32,793 nucleotides of DNA from Pseudomonadota bacterium (GTDB lineage: Bacteria > Pseudomonadota > Gammaproteobacteria > Steroidobacterales > Woeseiaceae), in assembly GCA_027618995.1 (NCBI GenBank), contig JAQCGO010000025.1, positions 1 to 32,793 on the forward strand. Reading direction: 5' to 3'. A program made the position numbers and the translations under genes. This document shows positions 1 through 6,261 of the stretch, piece by piece; position 1 is the first letter of the stretch; each line of letters opens with the position of its first letter. Under the pieces are notes generated by a model. It ran no database searches. It worked only from the letters and a program-made list of their open reading frames with translations, and had not been told where the DNA came from.

Positions 1-2
1 AC

Positions 3-767
3 TCCACCTACATCAAGAATCCACCGTATTTCGATGGTATGACGCTCGAGCCAGCAGTCGTCACCGACATCCAGGACGCGCGTGTGCTGGCACTGCTCGG
101 CGACTCCGTGACCACGGATCACATTTCGCCGGCGGGCGATATTGCAGCCGATGGGCCCGCCGCCGAGTATCTGCGTGCAAAAGGCGTCGCTCCGAACGAT
201 TTCAATTCGTTCGGCGCGCGGCGCGGCAATCACGAGGTCATGATGCGTGGCACGTTCGCGAATATTCGCCTGCGCAACCAGCTTGCCCCCGGCACCGAGG
301 GTGGCTGGACACGGCATCAGCCCAGCGGTGATCAGCTGTCGATATTTGACGCCTCACTGCGCTACCGAGAACAAGGCACACCGTTGCTCGTCATTGCAGG
401 CGCCGAGTACGGCACCGGGTCATCGCGTGACTGGGCAGCCAAGGGCACGCTCCTGCTCGGCGTCAAAGCCGTCATTGCCAAGAGCTACGAGCGCATTCAT
501 CGTTCGAACCTGATTGGCATGGGCGTCCTGCCACTGCAGTTTGCCGACGGCGAAGACGCGGCCTCACTCGGCCTCACCGGCACGGAAAGCTTCGATATCA
601 CGGGCCAGACGGATCCGGCGGCACGTACCGTCCGGGTTACGACGCGACGCAATCAGGGCAAGTCGATCAGTTTTGACGCGATTGTCCGCATCGACACGCC
701 GAAAGAACGGGATTACTACGAGCACGGCGGCATCCTGCACTACGTGCTGCGGCAACTCGCCGCGTAG
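3..767 (+). CDS. acnA: Aconitate hydratase, C-terminal part (5' end outside window)
   Basis: Interconverts citrate and isocitrate through cis-aconitate in the TCA cycle, using a 4Fe-4S cluster. The reading frame is open from base 3, ahead of the first ATG at 39. It begins with [13 protein letters not shown], a conserved segment near the linker of the AcnA/IRP1 family, so the gene starts before the window. What remains is the C-terminal swivel domain: [17 protein letters not shown], then [17 protein letters not shown] with a substrate-binding Arg, then [17 protein letters not shown] carrying the active-site Ser and Arg, then [13 protein letters not shown]. The iron-sulfur cysteines lie in the missing part. 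The TAG stop is at 765. The monofunctional AcnA type is favoured over AcnB because AcnB has its swivel domain at the N-terminus. The exact paralogue cannot be settled from this fragment. Confidence 0.95.
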   Translation, partial: STYIKNPPYFDGMTLEPAVVTDIQDARVLALLGDSVTTDHISPAGDIAADGPAAEYLRAKGVAPNDFNSFGARRGNHEVMMRGTFANIRLRNQLAPGTEGGWTRHQPSGDQLSIFDASLRYREQGTPLLVIAGAEYGTGSSRDWAAKGTLLLGVKAVIAKSYERIHRSNLIGMGVLPLQFADGEDAASLGLTGTESFDITGQTDPAARTVRVTTRRNQGKSISFDAIVRIDTPKERDYYEHGGILHYVLRQLAA

Positions 768-905
768 TGGCCGCTGATGCGCGAACCGACCGCGGCAAGC
801 ATCTTGCGTCGCCCGTGCCAGCGTGCGGCCGTCATCAATCTCCACGAACTCCTGGATCAAGGCTGATAAATTAGATTAAAAACCGTCTATAACCGACTGT
901 TCTAT

Positions 906-1661
906 TTAATTAATTCCTACCCAGACAGGCACACTGTTCCAGCAATTCGAGAGTGCCCGGTCGAGCCGCTTGTAGTCCGGTTCGAACTGGCACAGCAGCT
1001 TCCAGAAGCGAGCTGAATGGTTCATATGGCGCGCGTGGCAGAGCTCATGAATCATCAGGTAACGCACGATTGCCGGTTCCAGGAAAAGCAGGCAATAGTT
1101 GATGCTGATCGTACCGGTCGCCGAATGACTGCCCCAACAGGTCCGTTGCCCGCGGATATGCATTTTCTTGTAGGCATTGCCGGTTTCGCCCGACAGTGCG
1201 TCAAGGCGCGGCGCGAACTCCTGCCTGGCAACGCCCGCGAGCCAGCGCCGTAAGGCGGCGACACAAAGCTTGTCGTCGCCCGTACGACCGCTCAGAACGA
1301 CGACGTTCGCCTGGCTCCGGTAGCGTACCGATTTGCCACCCGAGGGGCGCTCGTAGCGGATCCGGAAGGGTTGCCCGATAGCTGGCAGGTCGACGACGTC
1401 GGGCAACACGAAAGGCTCCGGCGGGTGCCGGGTCGCGAAAGACGCCCGTGCTGCATTGATCCAGTCGTGGTGTTCACGAACGAATGCCTGCACGACATCC
1501 GGGCGGGTCCGTTTCGGCACGACGACCTCGACCCGTCCGCGTGGAAATACCTTGATCGAGAGGCGCCGCGCGCGACTGTTTTCACGCACGGAAAAACCCG
1601 ACGAATTGTCGGGTTCTTCGGTCGCCGAAAATAAAGCCAGTTGTCGAGCCGCCTGATCCAC
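906..1661 (-). CDS. YgjP-type zinc metallopeptidase-like protein (DUF45/M48 family)
   Basis: Predicted cytoplasmic metal-dependent hydrolase of the YgjP/DUF45 family, 251 residues, with no signal peptide or membrane segment. The core shows the family signature: IRGQRTCWGS around residues 169-178, then HELCHARHMNHSARFW from residue 205. His205, Glu206, His209 and probably His215 would bind zinc and activate water. The N-terminal half (about 25-110) matches the family's beta-rich region, with SRARRLSIKV and GRVEVVVP. The physiological substrate of this family is not established; some homologues sit beside type I restriction genes, but none is seen here. The gene lies between the convergent aconitase gene and the VNG-repeat protein gene on the same strand. 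The 138 bases between it and acnA are AT-rich near its 3' end and hold no convincing gene. Confidence 0.88.
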   Translation of the reverse strand: MDQAARQLALFSATEEPDNSSGFSVRENSRARRLSIKVFPRGRVEVVVPKRTRPDVVQAFVREHHDWINAARASFATRHPPEPFVLPDVVDLPAIGQPFRIRYERPSGGKSVRYRSQANVVVLSGRTGDDKLCVAALRRWLAGVARQEFAPRLDALSGETGNAYKKMHIRGQRTCWGSHSATGTISINYCLLFLEPAIVRYLMIHELCHARHMNHSARFWKLLCQFEPDYKRLDRALSNCWNSVPVWVGIN

Positions 1662-1680
1662 GGCCCTATTCTACGGTGCT

Positions 1681-2418
1681 TTAGGCGTGTTCGCCGCTAA
1701 AACGGACCGCATCGCTCAGCGACATCGCGCCGCTCACGCTGCCGACCTGCGCCGTCTCGCTGATGTAGAGTTTCACATCACGCTCGAAGCGGACGGTGCC
1801 GTGTACGCGCGACCCCGGGCCGATGATGACTTCCGGCACACGGGATTTCTTTTCGCTGCCCCAGTTCCAGCCCTGGGACTTTTCGACGATCAGGTCACCC
1901 ATCACTTCGCTGGCATCGGCCAGTTCGATATCTCCCGAGACGGTGGACAAATCGCCACCGACGGTACTGGCCTGCAGGAATATCCGGCCGTTGACATTGC
2001 TGACGTCGCGCGCGACCTTGCTGCCCCGGTCAAGCTCGATTTCGCCGTTAACGGCCTCGATTTCACCGTCGACGGTAACGTTTTTGGCGACGTAGATGGC
2101 ACCGTTGACGGTGCTCAGGTCATCGGCGGTCACGCCGGAATCAATGCGCAACGAGCCATTCACGGTGGAAACTTCTTTGCCCCGGGCATCCGCGTCGATC
2201 CTGATACCGCCATTGACGGTACTCAGCTCGCCGTTGACCTCCGCCCCGCGCCCTACCGAAATGCTGCCGTTGACGGACGACTCGCCGCTCGAGACTGCGC
2301 CGTCAGCAACCTTGACGCTCTTGTTGACGTTACCAGCCTTGGCGGGAATTGCGACAGCAAGGAACAGCATGGTCAGAAAGGTCAGCGTCAGCGTACTTTT
2401 TGCAGTCATTTTGCTCAT
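1681..2418 (-). CDS. Secreted VNG-repeat protein, predicted beta-solenoid
   Basis: No named family is recognised with certainty. The protein starts best at the ATG at 2418 (MSKMTAKST), 245 residues, because this gives a normal signal peptide: hydrophobic core at about 8-24 and cleavage after AKA near residue 28. An upstream in-frame start at 2481 would add 21 residues and spoil the signal. The mature part is built from repeats of about 18 residues, each with a VNG or VSG turn: at 49, 68, 86, 104, 122, 142, 160 and again at 228. Between turns, short alternating hydrophobic strands follow (GSISV, GGIRI, GSLRI, GAIYV, GEIEL, GRIFL). This is the pattern of a beta-solenoid, like bactofilins or DUF4097-type proteins, but with an export signal. 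A less regular insert (about 182-205) precedes a terminal VHGTVRF turn. Location is probably periplasmic or on the cell surface. Confidence 0.8.
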   Translation of the reverse strand: MSKMTAKSTLTLTFLTMLFLAVAIPAKAGNVNKSVKVADGAVSSGESSVNGSISVGRGAEVNGELSTVNGGIRIDADARGKEVSTVNGSLRIDSGVTADDLSTVNGAIYVAKNVTVDGEIEAVNGEIELDRGSKVARDVSNVNGRIFLQASTVGGDLSTVSGDIELADASEVMGDLIVEKSQGWNWGSEKKSRVPEVIIGPGSRVHGTVRFERDVKLYISETAQVGSVSGAMSLSDAVRFSGEHA

Positions 2419-2451
2419 GGTTAGGTCATCCCCTGGGATCGTTGTAATCTT

Positions 2452-2481
2452 TAGATACCGCTCGCGGAGAAACGGTTGCAA
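2452..2481 (-). promoter_or_regulatory. Candidate promoter of the VNG-repeat gene
   Basis: On the minus strand TTGCAA (2481-2476) and TATCTA (2457-2452) are separated by 18 bases. They lie 34 bases upstream of the ATG at 2418 in the only 68-base gap between this gene and divergent tatD. Match to the sigma-70 consensus is moderate (4/6 and 3/6), so this is tentative. Confidence 0.3.
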
Positions 2482-2486
2482 GCCCT

Positions 2487-3317
2487 ATGCCCCACTCACT
2501 GATTGATATTGGCGCCAATCTGACCCACGCCAGCTTTGCCGACGATTTCGACGATGTTCTCAGTCGCGCGGCGGCTGTGGGAATCACTCGCATGGTGGTC
2601 ACGGGCAGCAGCGATCAGGGCAATATTGATGCCGCGGATCTCGCGGACGCCTGGCCAGGCCGATTGTTTGCGACCGCCGGCGTCCATCCGCATCACGCCG
2701 CCGACTACACCGACGCCAGTGGCGAGCTGATTCGCTCGCTCGCACTGCGCGATTCGGTCGTGGCCGTCGGCGAGTGCGGCCTCGACTACTATCGAAATTA
2801 TTCGCCGCGCGCGGCCCAACTGGAAGCCTTTCGCTCGCAACTCGATATCGCGGCGGATACCGGACTGCCGGTGTTTCTGCACCAACGCGACGCGCATGAC
2901 GATTTCGTCGCTGTACTGGGGCCGGAATTGCCGAAGCTTTCGCGCGCCGTCGCGCATTGTTTCACCGGCGACGGAGAAGCGCTTCGCGAGTACATTGCGA
3001 TGGGCCTCTGGATCGGTATCACGGGTTGGATCTGTGACGAGCGGCGCGGCGGGCAGCTGCAGGAAATCGTGGCCGAGATCCCGGACGACCGTTTGCTGAT
3101 CGAATCGGATGCTCCCTATCTGCTGCCGCGCACGCTGTCGCCCAATCCGCCGTCGCGTCGCAACGAGCCTGCTTACCTGACAGAAGTCCTGCGCGTCGTC
3201 GCCGGCGCTCGCGGCCAGTCCGAACAACACGTCGCGGCAATCACGACCGCGAACGCAAACAGGTTTTTCAACTTTCCGGCGGCAACGCCAGCCACAGCAG
3301 AAAATCACGATAGGTAG
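2487..3317 (+). CDS. tatD: TatD family metal-dependent deoxyribonuclease
   Basis: TatD is a cytoplasmic metal-dependent 3'-5' exonuclease of the amidohydrolase-like TIM-barrel fold, linked to repair of damaged DNA and to DNA fragmentation. The 276-residue product has all family landmarks: DIGANLTH at the N-terminus, GVHPHH at about 65-70, GECGLDYYRN with Glu96, LHQRDAH with His132, HCFTG with His157, and ESDAPYLLPR with Asp208. It follows E. coli TatD closely, including GITGWICDERRG and SRRNEPAYL, which separate true TatD from YcfH and YjjV. Despite the name it does not take part in Tat export, and no tatABC genes are in the window. The gene is divergent from the VNG-repeat gene. Its 3' end overlaps the last codons of the GNAT relic on the other strand. 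Confidence 0.93.
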   Translation: MPHSLIDIGANLTHASFADDFDDVLSRAAAVGITRMVVTGSSDQGNIDAADLADAWPGRLFATAGVHPHHAADYTDASGELIRSLALRDSVVAVGECGLDYYRNYSPRAAQLEAFRSQLDIAADTGLPVFLHQRDAHDDFVAVLGPELPKLSRAVAHCFTGDGEALREYIAMGLWIGITGWICDERRGGQLQEIVAEIPDDRLLIESDAPYLLPRTLSPNPPSRRNEPAYLTEVLRVVAGARGQSEQHVAAITTANANRFFNFPAATPATAENHDR

Positions 3318-3447
3318 TCGCACCAACCGCAAAATCGGCCGTACCGGCCGCTGCAAACCCGTTCTTGCAATAGAAATTCAGGGCCCAGTCGGCGTCTTCC
3401 CAACAGGACAGCCAGACTCCTGTCAGGTGTTCCGTCGCAACGATATC
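3268..3447 (-). pseudogene. GNAT acetyltransferase remnant (C-terminal 59 codons only)
   Basis: Reading the minus strand from 3447 to the TGA at 3268 gives 59 open codons that resemble the last third of a GNAT N-acetyltransferase. The key stretch is TGVWLSCWEDADWALNFYCK followed by NGFAAAGTADFAVG and then YRDFLLWL. This matches the usual GNAT motif B pattern, in which an ALxFYxxxGF helix-strand is followed by a G-x-x-x-F strand and a final hydrophobic strand. The acetyl-CoA-binding motif A (Q/RxxGxG/A) is absent. Upstream in this frame is a TGA at 3448, and further upstream lies the NERD gene in another frame. No start codon with a ribosome site is visible. It is therefore read as the tail of a lost gene, cut off where the NERD gene ends, and its last 50 bases overlap tatD. 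It is not expected to be functional. Confidence 0.65.
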
Positions 3448-4025
3448 TCACTCAATTCGGACCCCAGAGCCGCCTTTCTGATCAGGTCCCAGTGCGGTTT
3501 GAACGCCTCGATTTTGAACTTGGCCGCGGCTTTGTCTGCCTCGTGGAATTCGGCGTACAGCTCATCGATGCTTGCGACCAGATCCGGCACACCTTTCGTG
3601 AACGCCGCCTCGTCAAGAAATACCAGGCGCCCCTCGACCGGCACTTGTCGCACGATCTGGCGTACCGCAGCGATGCGGTCATACAACGCCGGCTTCGGAT
3701 TGGCAAACGTGAAGCGGTGTTTGTCGCTGATCACGGTCCAGTTCTCCATCTTGTCGCTGCCGAAAACAGTGCCGGACACATCCTTGATATCGATAATCAA
3801 CAGGCCACGCGAGGTCAGCAGCAGGTGGTCGATCTGGATTTCGCCATCGTCGCCTTTGGGAATCAGGAGGCCATCGATGCGATCGTAGCCAATATCGTCC
3901 ATCACACGCTGCAGGTGGTTGCCACCCTGACGACGTCGATAGATCCACCAGCTGAACAGCAACGACAGCAGAGCAACAGCAGCAATCAGCCAGGTGCCTT
4001 GCTCAGCTGGGAAAAAATCGGTCAC
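3423..4025 (-). CDS. Membrane-anchored NERD-domain (nuclease-related) protein
   Basis: The 200-residue product has one N-terminal transmembrane helix (about 11-29, followed by RRRQGG, giving a cytoplasmic C-terminal domain) and then a NERD domain at about 40-150. NERD domains are related to PD-(D/E)XK nucleases. Candidate catalytic residues are kept: Asp66 in QIDHLLL, then Asp79 and Lys81 in LLIIDIKDVSG. The NERD hallmark GxxxQIDHLL followed by a hydrophobic strand and (D/E)xK is clear. Start is GTG at 4025, with GGAAGC about seven bases upstream. This start lies inside the end of thrC (23-base overlap), so translation is probably coupled to thrC. No role in threonine synthesis is known. DNA or RNA processing at the membrane is the family-level guess, and activity is unproven. 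The C-terminal 40 residues are poorly conserved in appearance. Confidence 0.85.
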   Translation of the reverse strand: MTDFFPAEQGTWLIAAVALLSLLFSWWIYRRRQGGNHLQRVMDDIGYDRIDGLLIPKGDDGEIQIDHLLLTSRGLLIIDIKDVSGTVFGSDKMENWTVISDKHRFTFANPKPALYDRIAAVRQIVRQVPVEGRLVFLDEAAFTKGVPDLVASIDELYAEFHEADKAAAKFKIEAFKPHWDLIRKAALGSELSEISLRRNT

Positions 4026-5322
4026 GCATCGCTTCCGTCAGTGCATCGAGTGAGAGTTCGATCATAACCGAACGGCTGGGCTTCGACAGGATCGCGGCGA
4101 GTTCCGCCGGAAGCCCGATACTCGTACCAATCAAAGGCTCCACAACCGTTTCAAATTTGGCCGGGTGCGCTGTTGCAACGATTATCCAGTCGGTCGCGCT
4201 GCGGGCCGCTGAACTCATATGCCGCCAAACATGAGTGGCGGTTGCCGTATGCGGGCAGGTCGGAAATCCGAACTCGGTAAAGTCGTCGCGAATCGCCGCA
4301 CGAATCTCCGCATCATCCACCACGAACACTTCGATTTGCTGCCGAAGTTTTTCTGCATCGCCCAGCAGCCCGCGCAATCGCTCCATATTGCTGGGATCAC
4401 CAACATCCATCGCCGTTGCCAGCGTCTGCACGCTGGCTCGCGGCTGCCACTTGAGCGACGCCAGATAATCCGCAATGGTCCGGTTCGCGTTCGTAGCAAG
4501 TACGATCGCGCCAATCGGTAACCCCATGGCGCGCGCCATGACGCAGGCATGCGCATTACCGAGATTGCCGGTCGGAATAATGAAACCGGGCTTTTTGCCG
4601 CTCTTGCGGAAATGCTGCAGGCTGGCGTATGCATAGTAGGTCGCCTGCGGCAACAACCGGCCGATGTTGATGCTGTTGGCCGAACTGAAGCGAAACTTCG
4701 CCGCCAGCGACGCATTTGCCATAGTCGCCTTGACCAGCTTCTGGCAGTCGTCGAACGAACCCTTCACGGCGACCGAGAGGACGTTGTCGCTCCAGCAGGT
4801 CAGTTGCTGCGCCTGCCGCTCCGACACCCTGCCATCAGGAAATAACACGACAACGCGCATGCCGACGCGCTGGTCGAATGCGGCAGCAACCGCGCCACCG
4901 GTGTCGCCCGAGGTTGCGACCAGTATCGTCAACGGCGCCGCTGCGTCGCCCTCGAGCCGGCTCAGGCAGGCCGCGAGAAACCGCGCCCCGACATCTTTGA
5001 AGGCCGCCGTGGGGCCGTGGTACAGCTCCAGGATTTCGGCATTGCCTCGGCTGCCGGGCAGCGGCGTCAGCGGTACCGGGAAACTGAAAGTCTCCGCCAG
5101 TATGTCGGGCAATTCAGCCCGCAGCGTTGACCCCTGGAAAAAGGGCGTCAGCAATACAGCCGCAACGTCGAACACTGAGTCTGCGGCAGCGAAGTCGTCG
5201 TCATCGAACTGCGGCAGCTCGACCGGCACGTACAAGCCGCCATCGGCTGCGAGACCGTTGGCCAATGCCTGATCGAGGCTCGCCGGTGCAGATCCGCGAG
5301 TACTCTGAAACTGCATGTTCAT
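4003..5322 (-). CDS. thrC: Threonine synthase
   Basis: Converts O-phosphohomoserine to threonine, a PLP-dependent beta/gamma-replacement and the last step of the pathway. The open frame extends upstream to 5529, but the start is taken at the ATG at 5322 (MNMQFQSTRG). This gives 439 residues, close to E. coli ThrC (428), and the usual N-terminus. An alternative ATG is at 5316. Family features: LANGLAADGGLYVP at about 20-33, the PLP-binding lysine Lys109 in YHGPTAAFKDVG, the phosphate-binding ATSGDTGGAVAAAF loop, and GNLGNAHACVMARAMGLP. The start overlaps the thrB stop as ATGA (5322-5319), typical of translational coupling. The 3' end overlaps the start of the NERD gene. It is the third gene of thrABC. 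Confidence 0.95.
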   Translation of the reverse strand: MNMQFQSTRGSAPASLDQALANGLAADGGLYVPVELPQFDDDDFAAADSVFDVAAVLLTPFFQGSTLRAELPDILAETFSFPVPLTPLPGSRGNAEILELYHGPTAAFKDVGARFLAACLSRLEGDAAAPLTILVATSGDTGGAVAAAFDQRVGMRVVVLFPDGRVSERQAQQLTCWSDNVLSVAVKGSFDDCQKLVKATMANASLAAKFRFSSANSINIGRLLPQATYYAYASLQHFRKSGKKPGFIIPTGNLGNAHACVMARAMGLPIGAIVLATNANRTIADYLASLKWQPRASVQTLATAMDVGDPSNMERLRGLLGDAEKLRQQIEVFVVDDAEIRAAIRDDFTEFGFPTCPHTATATHVWRHMSSAARSATDWIIVATAHPAKFETVVEPLIGTSIGLPAELAAILSKPSRSVMIELSLDALTEAMRDRFFPS

Positions 5323-6260
5323 TCCTGGATATGCGCGCCGGGCGCTGCCATCGAACTTACGTAGGACTGACAATCGATACCGAAACTGCGGCACGCCTGT
5401 TCCATAGCGATCGCGACACGCGCTGCGACATTGCTTTCGCATAGGGCAAACATGCTTGGCCCGCTGCCTGACAGGCTGAATCCCAGTGCCCCGCTCTTTT
5501 CGGCCGCTTCTTTTACGGCAGCAAAACACGGCACGGCAGAGGCACGTTGCGGCTCGATGATGACGTCTTTAAGAGTCTTGCCCAACAGTTCAATGTCACC
5601 CGAGGCGCAGGCCGCAATGAAGCCGCCGAAGTAGCCTTGCTGACTCAGCCATTGCTCCATCGAATAGGCTTTCGCCAATGTGCGCCTGGATTGCGCCGTG
5701 TTCACCTGCAATTCCGGATGTATGAGCGCCGCGCTGCCCCCTTTTGGTACCGGTAGACGAACGACCTCGGGCCACAATACGGGCGGGCAAAATACCATGC
5801 CGCCCAACAGGCTCGGCGCCACGTTATCGGCGTGCAAACTACCGCTCGCGTACTGTTCACCGGCGAGTGCGTAAGACAGCAGGGCTTCAATCGGTAAGGG
5901 TGTACCCAACAAGGCATTCACCGCTACGGTCGCCGCAACCGCGGATGCGGCCGAACTGCCCATACCGGATTGCAGCGGTACACCTTTATAGACACTGATC
6001 TCGATGCCGCCGCCGTCGCCGTAGTCATTCCAAAGCGCTTTCGCCGCGATCGAGGCCGTATTGTGATTCGGATCGGTGGACAAATACGGGTGCGGTTTTC
6101 CGTCCAGGCCGTAGACAGTATCGATCGTTACGCCGGGTTTTTCGCGGCGACGCGCTTTGACGCGATCACCAACACCCTCGAGTGCCAGGCCAAGCATGTC
6201 GAACCCGACCGCGACGTTGCCGATCGAGGCCGGTGCGAAAGCCATTACCTGCTCCGCCAT
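5319..6260 (-). CDS. thrB: Homoserine kinase (GHMP family)
   Basis: Phosphorylates homoserine on its hydroxyl with ATP, giving O-phosphohomoserine for ThrC. The product belongs to the GHMP kinase family: AFAPASIGNVAVGFDMLGLA at the N-terminus, the ATP-binding loop PLQSGMGSSAASAVAA, HADNVAPSLLGG, and the C-terminal motif LGFSLSGSGPSMFAL. The ATG at 6260 is preferred (MAEQVMAF, 313 residues), with AGGTG upstream and the thrA TGA stop four bases away. A GTG at 6269 in the same frame would add three residues and overlap thrA. Genes thrA, thrB and thrC lie end to end on the minus strand with no gap, so one transcript is expected. E. coli ThrB has 310 residues, so the length is normal. Confidence 0.94.
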   Translation of the reverse strand: MAEQVMAFAPASIGNVAVGFDMLGLALEGVGDRVKARRREKPGVTIDTVYGLDGKPHPYLSTDPNHNTASIAAKALWNDYGDGGGIEISVYKGVPLQSGMGSSAASAVAATVAVNALLGTPLPIEALLSYALAGEQYASGSLHADNVAPSLLGGMVFCPPVLWPEVVRLPVPKGGSAALIHPELQVNTAQSRRTLAKAYSMEQWLSQQGYFGGFIAACASGDIELLGKTLKDVIIEPQRASAVPCFAAVKEAAEKSGALGFSLSGSGPSMFALCESNVAARVAIAMEQACRSFGIDCQSYVSSMAAPGAHIQE

Positions 6261-6261
6261 C

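Noticed and set aside
564..860. 98-codon minus-strand frame over the aconitase end
   Set aside because: Two thirds lie opposite acnA and the rest (MIQEFVEIDDGRTLARA) matches no family I know; no ribosome site supports it.
777..866. Short plus-strand ORF in frame after the acnA stop (29 codons)
   Set aside because: No ribosome site and no recognisable sequence; considered as acnA read-through and dropped for lack of support.
3423..3450. Programmed frameshift joining the NERD protein to the GNAT tail
   Set aside because: No slippery sequence is evident and the GNAT part lacks its acetyl-CoA-binding motif, so a fusion would not give a working enzyme.
5323..5529. Extension of thrC by 69 codons upstream of 5322
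   Set aside because: It lies inside thrB in another frame, does not resemble threonine synthase, and the ATGA overlap gives a better start.
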